This document shows positions 1 through 8,472 of a stretch of 64,000 nucleotides of DNA, one piece after another. The notes beneath the pieces are model-generated. The model saw nothing but the letters and a program-made list of their open reading frames with translations, made no database searches and was not told where the DNA came from. Origin of the DNA: Micromonospora echinofusca (lineage in GTDB: Bacteria; Actinomycetota; Actinomycetes; Mycobacteriales; Micromonosporaceae); contig NZ_LT607733.1 of NCBI RefSeq assembly GCF_900091445.1, positions 4,429,001 to 4,493,000 of the forward strand. The letters are read 5' to 3'. Both the position numbers and the translations under genes were made by a program. How positions within the stretch are numbered: the first letter of the stretch is position 1; each line of letters opens with the position of its first letter.

Positions 1-284
1 ATCGCCTCGCGCGGCACCGCCCCGAAGTGCCGCGAGTCCTGACTGTGGGGGTTGTCTCCGCGTACGGTCACGGCACCGTCGGGCTCGACCCGATGCACGC
101 GCTTGACCATCCACGTCAGGTCGGAGTCGGGTACGACGTCACGGGTCCGGAAGACGAGGAGGTCACCGGCGGCCGGCGGCCGCCCGACGCGGACGACGAG
201 CCGGTCGCCGTCGCGCAGCGTCGGCGCCATGCTGTGCCCGCGTACGACCATCAGGCGCCAGCGGCGGCGCAGCCAACCGGTCAT
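1..284 (-). CDS. S26-family signal peptidase, partial (C-terminus beyond the window)
   Basis: Serine/lysine signal peptidase of family S26. Box B reads GHSMAPTL with candidate nucleophile Ser18. A downstream WMVKRVHRV segment supplies the candidate general base Lys61, and the GDN..SQDSR.FG box follows. Only about 13 basic residues precede the serine box, so the usual N-terminal membrane anchor is absent. The ATG overlaps the stop of the upstream ABC exporter gene (ATGA), which implies translational coupling. Last visible gene of the SARP/Cys-rich peptide/thioredoxin/ABC unit, where it could remove the peptide leader; that role is inference. The reading frame stays open to the window edge. Confidence 0.88.
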   Translation of the reverse strand, partial: MTGWLRRRWRLMVVRGHSMAPTLRDGDRLVVRVGRPPAAGDLLVFRTRDVVPDSDLTWMVKRVHRVEPDGAVTVRGDNPHSQDSRHFGAVPREA

Positions 285-2059
285 GACACCGCCAGCTGGT
301 AGCCGCCGGCCTGGAGGCGGAACAGCCGCGCGTACTCGCCGTCGGCCGCCATCAGCTCGTCGTGCGCGCCCGACTCGACGACGCGTCCGGCGTCCAGCAC
401 GACGATGCGCTGCGCGTCACGCAGGGTGCTGAGCCGGTGGGAGATCAGCAACCCGGTGCGGCCGTGACGGATCCGGGCCAGCGACGCGTGCACGCGGGTC
501 TCGGCGTCGGCGTCGAGCCCGGAGCTGGGCTCGTCCAGGATGAGCAGGTCGGCGTCGGCGCGCATCAGGGACCTGGCGAGCGCGACCCGTTGCCACTGCC
601 CCCCGGAGAGCGTCACCCCCGGCTCGCCGTCCTGGTCGGCGAACGTACGGCTGAGCAAGGTGGCGTACCCATGGGGAAGGGCGCGGAGCCGGTCGTGGAT
701 CTCGGCACGCGCGGCGGCCTCCTCGACCTGCTCGGCCGTGTACGGCAGCCGGCCGATGCCGACGTTCTCCGCCGCGCTGAGGTCGTAGCACATGAAGTCC
801 TGGAACACCGCGCCCATCCGCTGGCGCAACGCCTCGACCCGCAGCTCGCGCAGGTCCATGCCGTCCCAGGTGATGCGCCCACGGTCGGGGTCGTAGAACC
901 GGCAGAGCAGCTTTACGAGGGTGCTCTTGCCGGCGCCGTTGAGGCCGACGAGCCCGATGGCCTGACCGGCGGGGATCGTGAGGTCGACGCCCCGCAGGAC
1001 CCAGGGGCCACCCTCGTCGTAGCGGAACCACACGTCCTCGAACCTGATCCCGGTCCGCAGCGGCGGCGCCGGCAGGGTCCCGTCGGCCAGGTCGGCGGGA
1101 CCGTCGAGGACGGCGACGTAGTGCCGGAACAGCCGGATGGCCGCGCCAGCCTCGCCGAGCTGCGCGGCGATGCCGGCCAGGCCGGCGTGCGCGGCGCCGA
1201 AGGCGGCCAGCAGGAGGGTGAGGTCGCCGAGGCTGAGGCGGCCGCGTACCGCGGCGTTCACGGCGATCACCGTCGCGGTGAGCGTCACGGCGGCGCCGGC
1301 CAGCGCCCAGCAGCTCTGCACCGTGGTGGCGTGCCGCGCGGCGGCCAGCTCGATCCGGCCGGCCGCCCGCAGGGTGCCCGTGAGCCGATCGCGGAAGAAC
1401 CGGCCGAGCTGGTAGAGGCGTACCTCCCGGACGGCGCGCAGGTCGGTCAGGACGGCCTGGAACAGGAACCGGGCCCGGAACAGGCCAGCGCCGTCCTCCA
1501 CGGCACGCGCCGCTCGCCGGGACAGCCGCAGTTGGATGAGGAACTCGGGGACCGCCACGGCGAGCAGGAGCAGGCCGGCCGGCGGCCAGAGCGACGCCAG
1601 GATCACGGCGAAGCCGCCGATGGTGACGACGCTCTGGGCCACGTCTACCGCGAACATGACGACCGCGTACGGCGCCTGGGTGGCGGCTTGCTGGGCCAGT
1701 GCGAGCCGATCGCGCATCGCCGGCTGCTCAAAGGGGCGCAGGCCGAGGAAGGCGTCCAGTTTCCGGTACAGCCGCACGTCGGCTGCGATGGCGATCGCGT
1801 TCTGCATCGCGGTGGTGAAGTAGCCGGACAGGCGGTTGGCGATCGCCGCCAGGGCTCCCAGGAGGGCGATCGCCACGGCGTACCAGGTGGCCGTTGACGG
1901 GCTGGCCGAGCGGCCCTTGCCGACCTCGTCGAACAGCAGCTTCGTGAACCAGGCGACGCCGAGCGGCGGCGCCGCGCCGACCACCACGAGGGCGACCATG
2001 GTGGTGAGCGCCTTCGGGTCGGCGCAGCCCAGCCGCAGGGCGGTTCGCAGCGTGGTCAC
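281..2059 (-). CDS. ABC half-exporter, fused membrane and ATP-binding domains
   Basis: A 592-residue exporter-type ABC protein. The N-terminal half (about residues 20-300) holds the transmembrane segments. The ATPase half has Walker A GLNGAGKST (372-380), signature LSGGQ (484-488), Walker B LLILDEP (505-511) and H-loop His541. No C39 peptidase domain is present, so any leader cleavage must be done elsewhere; the S26 peptidase encoded next is the obvious candidate. The GTG start lies 2 bp after the stop of the thioredoxin gene; the frame stays open upstream but only as a shadow of that gene. Half-transporters of this kind work as dimers. The likely cargo is the Cys-rich peptide of the same unit (inference from context). 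Confidence 0.9.
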   Translation of the reverse strand: MTTLRTALRLGCADPKALTTMVALVVVGAAPPLGVAWFTKLLFDEVGKGRSASPSTATWYAVAIALLGALAAIANRLSGYFTTAMQNAIAIAADVRLYRKLDAFLGLRPFEQPAMRDRLALAQQAATQAPYAVVMFAVDVAQSVVTIGGFAVILASLWPPAGLLLLAVAVPEFLIQLRLSRRAARAVEDGAGLFRARFLFQAVLTDLRAVREVRLYQLGRFFRDRLTGTLRAAGRIELAAARHATTVQSCWALAGAAVTLTATVIAVNAAVRGRLSLGDLTLLLAAFGAAHAGLAGIAAQLGEAGAAIRLFRHYVAVLDGPADLADGTLPAPPLRTGIRFEDVWFRYDEGGPWVLRGVDLTIPAGQAIGLVGLNGAGKSTLVKLLCRFYDPDRGRITWDGMDLRELRVEALRQRMGAVFQDFMCYDLSAAENVGIGRLPYTAEQVEEAAARAEIHDRLRALPHGYATLLSRTFADQDGEPGVTLSGGQWQRVALARSLMRADADLLILDEPSSGLDADAETRVHASLARIRHGRTGLLISHRLSTLRDAQRIVVLDAGRVVESGAHDELMAADGEYARLFRLQAGGYQLAVS

Positions 2060-2061
2060 GG

Positions 2062-2544
2062 TCAGGCCGGAACCGGGAGCTGGTGGCTGGACCCGACGAC
2101 GACGCCGTCGACGACCGACAGCACGGCGGGGAAGCCCTTGACCTGGAACTTCCTCTCCGCGAGCAGTTCGGAGATCGTCGCCGTGTCGAAGCCGGCCAGG
2201 CGTGGCGCCATCGCCGCCGTTTCCTCGGGCGTGCCGATCATGAACACGAGGGTGTCGTGACGGAAGCGCTCGGCGTCGGCGGTGAGGGTGTCCAGGAGAT
2301 CCTGACACGGCGGACAGGTCGGGGTCAGCATGACCACGGTGCGGCGGCCGGTGCTCAGGTCGGCGTACGGGAGGCCGGTGACCTCCAGTCCCGGGGCGGG
2401 CAGCACCTCGGGGACGGCCTCGCCGTCGTGGGCGTGGCCGGTCCCCACCTCGCGCAGCCGCCGGGCGAGGGCAAGGGTCAGGACGAGGTTGAGCGCGGCG
2501 ACCGCGCCGACAAGGGCGATGGCGGCGTACGCGAAACCCGGCAT
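2062..2544 (-). CDS. Membrane-anchored TlpA/MauD-like thioredoxin-fold protein
   Basis: A 160-residue protein with one N-terminal membrane helix (about residues 4-27) and an extracytoplasmic thioredoxin fold. The active site is CPPC (Cys77, Cys80) and the conserved cis-proline is in KGFPAV (Pro139). This layout is typical of TlpA, ResA and MauD proteins that handle disulfides outside the membrane. It sits between the eight-cysteine peptide and the exporter, so oxidation or isomerisation of that peptide is the natural inferred role. Whether it acts as oxidase or reductase cannot be told from sequence. Confidence 0.85.
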   Translation of the reverse strand: MPGFAYAAIALVGAVAALNLVLTLALARRLREVGTGHAHDGEAVPEVLPAPGLEVTGLPYADLSTGRRTVVMLTPTCPPCQDLLDTLTADAERFRHDTLVFMIGTPEETAAMAPRLAGFDTATISELLAERKFQVKGFPAVLSVVDGVVVGSSHQLPVPA

Positions 2545-2613
2545 GGGAACTCCTCGGCGAGTCAGCGGGGTGGGGGGCCGCGCCGGTCGGCACGGCCCCC
2601 GGGGAAAGCCAGG

Positions 2614-2853
2614 TCAGCAGGCGCCGACCTTCTTGACGTAGCAGAGCGTCCGCGTCGTCGAGGTCACGCAGGCGCCGTTGCAGTTGTAGTAGCCCTGGCG
2701 GTAACGGCGGAAGTAGTCGCCGCCCGAGCAGTAGCCGTCGGACGCGACGCACGCGCACTTCTGGCCGTGCTCCGGCACGCAGGCGCCGGCCTCCTCGCGG
2801 CCGAGCACCTTGCCGAGGACGACGTCGCCGACACGGGTGAGGACCCTGGTCAT
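2614..2853 (-). CDS. Small eight-cysteine peptide, putative exported disulfide-rich precursor
   Basis: A 79-residue product. Residues 1-24 form a basic/hydrophobic, cysteine-free leader-like segment ending EEAGA. The rest carries Cys25, 33, 35, 42, 58, 62, 71 and 79, an even number fitting four disulfides, plus a Tyr/Arg/Gly-rich centre. It has no classical signal peptide or lipobox, which fits export by a dedicated ABC protein. An AAAGGAGGT Shine-Dalgarno sits just upstream, implying strong translation. It resembles the cysteine density of methylamine-dehydrogenase light chains, but I see no motif alignment that supports that family. Function unknown: bacteriocin, signal or structural peptide are all possible. 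Confidence 0.75.
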   Translation of the reverse strand: MTRVLTRVGDVVLGKVLGREEAGACVPEHGQKCACVASDGYCSGGDYFRRYRQGYYNCNGACVTSTTRTLCYVKKVGAC

Positions 2854-2920
2854 GGGCAGACCTCCTTTGTGGGTGGTTGCCCGCCACTGTGCCGGTCGCC
2901 GCTGCGCTCGCCCTGCGCTT

Positions 2921-5839
2921 CTACTGCGCGTGGGCTGCGCTCCGCCAGTCCGTCAGCCGTTCGCGCAGGTCGTCGGCGTACGCGGCGTCGAAGTGCTCGA
3001 AGATGCGCAGCGCCTCCTCGCCCAGCGCGGCCGCCCGATCGTGCCGTGCGAGGGTGGCGTGCGCCCGCGCCAGCAGGCTCAGCGAGTTCGCCAGCGGAAA
3101 CGGCTGCCCGATGCCACGCAGCATCGCCACCGAGCCCTCCAGCTCGGCGACCGCCCGCTCGGCGTCGCCCTCCTCGAGGTGCACCTTGCCGAGGAGCCGG
3201 CGGGAGATCGCCTCACCCCACTCGTGGCGCAGCTCGCGGAACGCGCAGACCGTACGGGTCAGCAGCCGGCGCGCCGAGGCCCTGTCCCCGGCCGCGAGGT
3301 ACGTCGCGGCCAGCGCCTGCTCGGCGGTGGTCACGCTCATCCGGTCACCGAGCCGGCCGGCGTCGGTCACCGCCTGCCGCAGGTGCTCCAGTGCCTGCGG
3401 CCACTGCTCGGCGTGCCGGTGTAGCAGGCCGATGCTCTCCCGTGCGAGCGCCGCACCCCACAGGTCGCCGCCGTCAGCCAGGAGCCGCAGGCCGGCCTCG
3501 CAGGCGGCGTAGGCGAACGGGGACATGTGCTGGTACTGCCCGTACTGCATGCCGAGGGTCAGCAGCACGTGCCCGTCGACCGGGCCGACCGGCCAGTGCG
3601 CGGCGCACGTGCGCACCATCAGCAGCAGTGCGGCGTCCGCCTCCCGCAGCCGGCCGAGCTGACGGCAGCACAACGAGTATCCGTGCAGCGCGACGAGCCG
3701 GTGCGCCACCAGTGGTCCTCGGCTGTCGCGGTGCGCCGCTCGCAGCAGCGGCACGGCTTCGGCGTACCGGTTGAGCATCCGGTAGGCCGCGCCCAGGTGC
3801 AGCCGCACCGACATCCGGGTCGGCGACGGCAGGTCGGCGTGGCGGTCGAGCACACCGCGCAGGCAGTCGACGAACTCGGGCAGGTGCTGGCTGCGCATCA
3901 TCACGAAGTTGCCCATCGTGCAGGCCAGCCGCCCGGCCAGGTCGACGGCGTCCAGCCCCAGCAGGTCCCGCACCGCCGCGAGGAGGCTCTCCCGCTCCGC
4001 CTCGAACCACTCGACGGCGTCCCAGGCGTCGATCACGCCCGGCGCGTCCGCGACCGGCAGGGCCTTGCAGGGCAGCGAGGCGGCGGCGCGTCCGGCGTGC
4101 GCGTGCAGCCGCGCGTAGAAGGCGATCACCTGGTCGGCGTCGACGTCGGTACGCTCCCGCGCGTGCAGCCGGACCAGGTCGTGCATGCGTACCCGGCCGT
4201 CGGGGTCGGCGGTCAGCAGGTGGGCCCGGCACAGCTGCTCCAGCAGCGGCTCGGTGCTCTCGTCCGACATGCCGAAGCTGCGCAGCGACGTGCGGCTGAG
4301 CACGCCGAGCAGCCGCGCGGCGGGCGGCGCCATCCGCTCGAACCCGACGGTGAAGCTGGTGCGCACGTCGAGCCCGTCGAGCGACAGCTCGTCGAGGCGG
4401 CGCCGCTCGTCGCGCAGCCGGTCACGCAGCCGCGCCACGGTCATGGCCTCCCGCTCGGCCAGCCGTACCCCGGCGATGCGCAACGCCAGCGGCAGGCGAC
4501 CGCAGAGCTCCACGACGTCGGTCGCCGCGGCGGCCTCCCGGTCGATCCGATCGGCGCCGGCCAGCCCGGCCAGCAGCTCCAGGCCGTCGTCGAGCGGCAG
4601 GACGTCGAGCGCGACCACCTCGGTGCCCGCCAGTCCGGGCAACGCCGCCGTACTGGTGACGAGGGCGGTGCTGCCGCCGGGCGGCAGCAGCGGGCGCACC
4701 TGCGCCGCGTCCGCCGCGCTGTCCAGCATCACCAGCATGGCCTGGTCGGCGAGGATGGACCGGTACAGCGCGGCGCGTTCCTCGGCCGCCGTCGGGATGG
4801 CCTCGCCGGCCACGCCGAGGGAGCGCAGGAAGGCGCCCAGCACCGCACCGGGCCGGGCCGGATCGACGGTGTTGCCGCGCAGGTCGGCGTACAGGCAGCC
4901 GGCGGAGAACCGGTGGCGGCTCGCGTGCGCCGCCCGCAGCGCCAGCGTGGTCTTGCCCGTCCCCGCCAGCCCGGTGACGACGACGACCTGGGCGGCCCCG
5001 GCCGGCGGGGTACGCCCCAGCAACGACAGCAGCAGCCCGAGTTCCTTGTCCCGTCCGACGAAGTCACCGGTGACGCCGGGCAGCTGGTGGGGCCGTACCC
5101 AGGCTCGCGGGGACGTCTCCTGCTCGCTGCCGAGGATCTCCCGGTGCAGCTGCCGCAGTTGCGGCCCCGGGTCGATGCCGTGCTCCTCGGCGAGGATCCG
5201 GACGCCGTCCCGGTACACGGCTAGCGCCTCCGCCTGCCGGCCGCTGCGGTGCAGGGCCACCATGAGCTGACCGCGCAGCCGCTCCCGCAGGGGCCGGTCA
5301 CGCACCAGCGTGGTCAGCTCCGGCACGACCTCCCGGTGCAGTCCGAGCGACAGCAGCGCCTCGACGCGCAGCTCGATCGCGTGCTCGCGCAGCTCGCGGA
5401 GCCGGTCGCGCTCGACGTCGACCAGCGTCGCACCGACGTCGACGAACGCGTCGTCGCGCCAGCGGGCCAGCGCCTGGTCCAGCAGCGTCACGGCGCGGCG
5501 GGCGTCGGTGGTGGCGGTGGCGGTCTGCACGGCGGCGGCGAACTCCGCCGCGTCCACGATCACCGCGGCGTTCAGCTGGTAGCCGGGTGACCTGGTGAGG
5601 ATCAGCTCCGGCGTCGCGTTGCGCCGGACCGAGGCGACGATCGCCTGGACGCGGTTGCGTGCTCCCGCGGGCGGACGATCGGGCCACAGTCCGTCGATCA
5701 GGCGCTCGACGGAGACGATGCGCGCACGCTGGGCCGCCAGGCTCGCGACGAACGCCCGCTCCAGCGGGGCGAGCGGCACAGCGGTCCCGTCGACGCTCAA
5801 CTCGACCCGTCCGAGGACGGCGATCCGATACCCGCGCAC
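2921..5839 (-). CDS. SARP-family regulator (AfsR-like: wHTH-BTAD-NB-ARC-TPR)
   Basis: A 972-residue regulator. An OmpR-type winged helix (about 1-95) is followed by a bacterial transcriptional activation domain (about 100-245), an NTPase module with P-loop GLAGTGKTT (290-298), and a long TPR-like C-terminal half. This is the architecture of AfsR-type pathway activators. It is encoded just upstream of the Cys-rich peptide gene on the same strand (67 bp gap), so it probably controls that locus. The GTG start has no obvious Shine-Dalgarno; TAGCTT six bases upstream could be the -10 of a leaderless transcript. The ligand sensed by the NTPase/TPR part is unknown. Confidence 0.93.
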   Translation of the reverse strand: MRGYRIAVLGRVELSVDGTAVPLAPLERAFVASLAAQRARIVSVERLIDGLWPDRPPAGARNRVQAIVASVRRNATPELILTRSPGYQLNAAVIVDAAEFAAAVQTATATTDARRAVTLLDQALARWRDDAFVDVGATLVDVERDRLRELREHAIELRVEALLSLGLHREVVPELTTLVRDRPLRERLRGQLMVALHRSGRQAEALAVYRDGVRILAEEHGIDPGPQLRQLHREILGSEQETSPRAWVRPHQLPGVTGDFVGRDKELGLLLSLLGRTPPAGAAQVVVVTGLAGTGKTTLALRAAHASRHRFSAGCLYADLRGNTVDPARPGAVLGAFLRSLGVAGEAIPTAAEERAALYRSILADQAMLVMLDSAADAAQVRPLLPPGGSTALVTSTAALPGLAGTEVVALDVLPLDDGLELLAGLAGADRIDREAAAATDVVELCGRLPLALRIAGVRLAEREAMTVARLRDRLRDERRRLDELSLDGLDVRTSFTVGFERMAPPAARLLGVLSRTSLRSFGMSDESTEPLLEQLCRAHLLTADPDGRVRMHDLVRLHARERTDVDADQVIAFYARLHAHAGRAAASLPCKALPVADAPGVIDAWDAVEWFEAERESLLAAVRDLLGLDAVDLAGRLACTMGNFVMMRSQHLPEFVDCLRGVLDRHADLPSPTRMSVRLHLGAAYRMLNRYAEAVPLLRAAHRDSRGPLVAHRLVALHGYSLCCRQLGRLREADAALLLMVRTCAAHWPVGPVDGHVLLTLGMQYGQYQHMSPFAYAACEAGLRLLADGGDLWGAALARESIGLLHRHAEQWPQALEHLRQAVTDAGRLGDRMSVTTAEQALAATYLAAGDRASARRLLTRTVCAFRELRHEWGEAISRRLLGKVHLEEGDAERAVAELEGSVAMLRGIGQPFPLANSLSLLARAHATLARHDRAAALGEEALRIFEHFDAAYADDLRERLTDWRSAAHAQ

Positions 5840-6000
5840 CGCGCAAAGCTAGCGCGCGGGCCGACCGGTCGTGCTCGGGGCGTTCCGGGAGGCCGGTGCC
5901 AGCACGGATCGCGGCGGATCCGGACACGAATGTCGAGGTCACCGGACGACGACGGTCCGGCTCGGGCACGATGGGCTGGTCGGAGCGGAAGGAGGACGGG

Positions 6001-6876
6001 ATGCAGGCCATCCAGAAGGTCCGCCATCGACGGGCCGACGTCGACGGGCTGGAGGTGTTCTTCCGCGAGGCCGGGCGCCCCGACCAGCCGGCGGTACTGC
6101 TGCTGCACGGCTTCCCCAGCTCGTCGCACACGTTCCGCGAGGTCATGCCCACACTCGCCGACGTCGCGCACGTGATCGCGCCGGACCTGCCCGGCTTCGG
6201 GATGTCGTCGTCGCCGACCGTCGACACCTACGACTACACGTTCGAGAACCTCTCCCGCACGATCGGGAACCTTCTCGACCAGCTCGGGATCGAGCGGTTC
6301 TTCGTCTACCTGCACGACTTCGGCGCGCCGGTGGGATACCACCTGGCCACCCGCGCCCCGACCCGCATCCACGGCCTCATCGTCCAGAGTGGCAACGCGC
6401 ACGACGACGGCCTCGGCGGGCAGTGGGACAGCGCCAGGGCCTACTGGGCCGACCCGACCGACACCAAGCGCGCCGAACTGCCGGACTGGTTGAACTTCGA
6501 AGGCACCCGCGAGCAGTACCTGGCCGGGCTGCCCGAACACCTGCGCACCCTGCACGCCCCCGAATCGTGGCACCTCGACTGGGAACGCATGAGCCGACCC
6601 GGCAACGTCGACGCGCAGTTCGCGCTGTTCACCGACTACGCCAACCACGTCGCCCGCTTCGACGAGCTCGCCGCATACCACCGCGCCCACCAGCCACCAG
6701 CGCTCGTACTGTGGGGACGGCACGACGCGTACTTCGACGTCGACGAGGTCCTCGCCTACCACCGCGTCCTCGACCGCATGGACGCACACATCTACGACGG
6801 CGGCCACCTGCTGTTGGAGACGCACGCGGCGGAGTGCGCGCAGCTCATGCGAGCGTTCGTACTCGACAACACGTGA
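6001..6876 (+). CDS. Alpha/beta hydrolase, haloalkane dehalogenase/epoxide hydrolase type
   Basis: A 291-residue cytoplasmic hydrolase. It has the oxyanion HGFPSSS motif near residue 35 and an aspartate nucleophile in the elbow HDFGAPVG rather than serine. A late Asp (WGRHDAYF) and His (GGHLLLE) complete the triad. Aspartate at the elbow is the mark of haloalkane dehalogenases and epoxide hydrolases rather than esterases. The ATG is chosen because GGAAGGAGG lies just before it; open frame further upstream overlaps the divergent SARP promoter. Substrate unknown. Confidence 0.88.
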   Translation: MQAIQKVRHRRADVDGLEVFFREAGRPDQPAVLLLHGFPSSSHTFREVMPTLADVAHVIAPDLPGFGMSSSPTVDTYDYTFENLSRTIGNLLDQLGIERFFVYLHDFGAPVGYHLATRAPTRIHGLIVQSGNAHDDGLGGQWDSARAYWADPTDTKRAELPDWLNFEGTREQYLAGLPEHLRTLHAPESWHLDWERMSRPGNVDAQFALFTDYANHVARFDELAAYHRAHQPPALVLWGRHDAYFDVDEVLAYHRVLDRMDAHIYDGGHLLLETHAAECAQLMRAFVLDNT

Positions 6877-6949
6877 GCCGTTGGCGCACCGGTCCACGGG
6901 CTGCCGTCGGGCGCTGGGGCCGGGCCGGCGGATCAGCGTTGCGGAGAGC

Positions 6950-6968
6950 GTAACAACCTGGTTACCCT
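6950..6968 (+). promoter_or_regulatory. Promoter and candidate ArsR operator
   Basis: TTGCGG (6939) and TACCCT (6963) are spaced 18 bp. The TACCCT box ends six bases before the GTG of the ArsR gene, so the mRNA would be leaderless. An imperfect inverted repeat GTAAC-N6-GTTAC (6950-6965) fills the spacer and end of the promoter, where an autorepressor would block polymerase. Confidence 0.4.
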
Positions 6969-6974
6969 TTCGGC

Positions 6975-7337
6975 GTGGACGAGGTGGCGGCAGCGATCGC
7001 CGATCCGGTGCGGCGGGAGATCCTGCTGATGCTGCGCGACGAGCCGCTCTCGGCCGGCCAGATCGCCGACCGGTTCGTGATCAGCCGGCCGGCCGTCAGC
7101 CGTCACCTGCGCGTGTTACGCGAGGCCGGCCTGGTGCGCGACACGGCCGACGGCCGCAGGCGGGTCTACGCACTGGTCACCGCGCCGCTCGACGAGCTGG
7201 CCGGGTGGCTGGGACGACTGACCCGCCCGTCCGGCTGGCAGCACCGCCTCGACGCGCTGGAGACCGAGGTCCACCGCACCCGCCGCGAGCGGCAGACGGC
7301 CGCCGGGCGGCACCCAGCCCAGAAGGAGACCGCATGA
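6975..7337 (+). CDS. ArsR-family winged-helix repressor
   Basis: A 120-residue regulator with the ArsR helix-turn-helix: ADPVRREIL at the N-terminus, recognition region ISRPAVSRHLRVL, and wing DGRRRVYAL. No metal-binding cysteine pair is present, so it belongs to the non-metal branch that pairs with START-like proteins. Its stop overlaps the start of the SRPBCC gene (ATGA). It probably represses its own two-gene operon. The GTG start fits the predicted leaderless promoter. Confidence 0.9.
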   Translation: MDEVAAAIADPVRREILLMLRDEPLSAGQIADRFVISRPAVSRHLRVLREAGLVRDTADGRRRVYALVTAPLDELAGWLGRLTRPSGWQHRLDALETEVHRTRRERQTAAGRHPAQKETA

Positions 7338-7813
7338 GCCCGACACCCACCGGCCGACTGGTCGGCGACGACCTCGTACTGACCCGCACCTTCCGCGCTC
7401 CCGTGGCCGACGTCTGGGCCAGCCTCACCGATCCGGCGCGCACGGCACGCTGGTTCGGCCCGTGGCAGGGCGACGCCGCGCCGGGACGCACGATCAAGGT
7501 CCAGATGGCGTACGAGGAGGGCACGCCCTGGATGGACATGACCATCGACGCGTGCGACCCGCCGCGCCGGCTGGCGGTCTCCGCGGTGGACGAGCACGGC
7601 AGCTGGCACCTGGACATGACGCTGGTCGAGAGCGCGGGCGTGACCGAGCTTCGGTTCACGCAGCACCTGACCGGCACGGAGGGCGTCGGCGAGGTCGGAC
7701 CGGGCTGGGAGTACTACCTGGACGCCCTGGCAGCCTCGCACGACGGCCAGCCGGCACCGGACTTCGACGACTACTACCCCGCCATGAAGGAGCACTTCGA
7801 AGCGCAGCGGTAG
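7334..7813 (+). CDS. SRPBCC/AHSA1 (START-like) domain protein
   Basis: A 159-residue single-domain protein of the AHSA1/SRPBCC fold. The typical N-terminal segment (FRAPVADVWASLTDPARTARWFGP) leads the fold, with the ligand-cavity helix at the C-terminus (GWEYYLDALAA). Such proteins bind small hydrophobic ligands and are often encoded behind an ArsR regulator. Here the two genes overlap by four bases. A GAAGGAGA ribosome site lies within the end of the upstream gene. Ligand and activity unknown. Confidence 0.88.
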   Translation: MSPTPTGRLVGDDLVLTRTFRAPVADVWASLTDPARTARWFGPWQGDAAPGRTIKVQMAYEEGTPWMDMTIDACDPPRRLAVSAVDEHGSWHLDMTLVESAGVTELRFTQHLTGTEGVGEVGPGWEYYLDALAASHDGQPAPDFDDYYPAMKEHFEAQR

Positions 7814-7858
7814 CGGGATCAAGCGGTGTGACCAGGACGTCGATCCGAAGGGGGCACG

Positions 7859-8395
7859 GTGGGGCGCAGAGCGATCATCTTCCACGGGACCGGGGGCAAC
7901 CCGGACATCTGCTGGTATCCCTGGCTGGCAGGGCGGCTCGCGGCCCGGGGATACGCCGTCGAGGTGCCGCACCACCCGGGCATCAACGTCGAGCCGATCG
8001 CCACGTTCCTGCCGAAGGTGCTGGAGGCGCACCGCTTCACCGAGGACACGGTCCTCGTGGGCCATTCCGGCGGCGCGGCCCTGCTGCTCGCGCTCCTGGA
8101 ACACCTGGACGTGACCGTCGACCAGGCGATCCTGGTCGCCGGCTACCACACCCCGCCCAACACCGAGCAGGAACCGGTCCTCCAGCAGGACTACGACTGG
8201 GCCGCGATCCGGTCGCACGTGCGGGACATCTACTTCATCAACTCCCGGGAGGACCCGTACGGCTGCGACGACCGGCAGGGACGCGCCATGCTCGAGCGGC
8301 TCGGCGGCACCCAGATCGTGCGCGACGACGGGCACTTCGGCGACTACAACCAGCCGTACGAGCGGTTCGAACTGCTCGACCGGCTCATCCACTGA
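7859..8395 (+). CDS. RBBP9/YdeN-family serine hydrolase
   Basis: A 178-residue compact alpha/beta hydrolase. HGTGGNPD near the N-terminus forms the oxyanion region, GHSGGAA carries the nucleophile serine, NSREDPYG the acid and DDGHFGDYNQ the histidine. Length and motif layout match the small RBBP9/YdeN group, whose substrates are mostly unknown. GAAGGGGG lies before the GTG start. It stands in the same direction as the ArsR-SRPBCC pair with a 45 bp gap and could be co-transcribed. Confidence 0.85.
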   Translation: MGRRAIIFHGTGGNPDICWYPWLAGRLAARGYAVEVPHHPGINVEPIATFLPKVLEAHRFTEDTVLVGHSGGAALLLALLEHLDVTVDQAILVAGYHTPPNTEQEPVLQQDYDWAAIRSHVRDIYFINSREDPYGCDDRQGRAMLERLGGTQIVRDDGHFGDYNQPYERFELLDRLIH

Positions 8396-8472
8396 CGGCC
8401 ACGCCGCGCTGTTCATCCCGGTTCTGCTGGCACGGGTTCTCCTCATTGGTCATGGTCGGCTGTAATTGACGT

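Noticed and set aside
281..2887. An 868-codon open frame starting far upstream of the ABC exporter
   Set aside because: The extra N-terminal part is an Arg/Pro-rich shadow of the thioredoxin and Cys-rich peptide genes; the exporter proper begins at GTG 2059.
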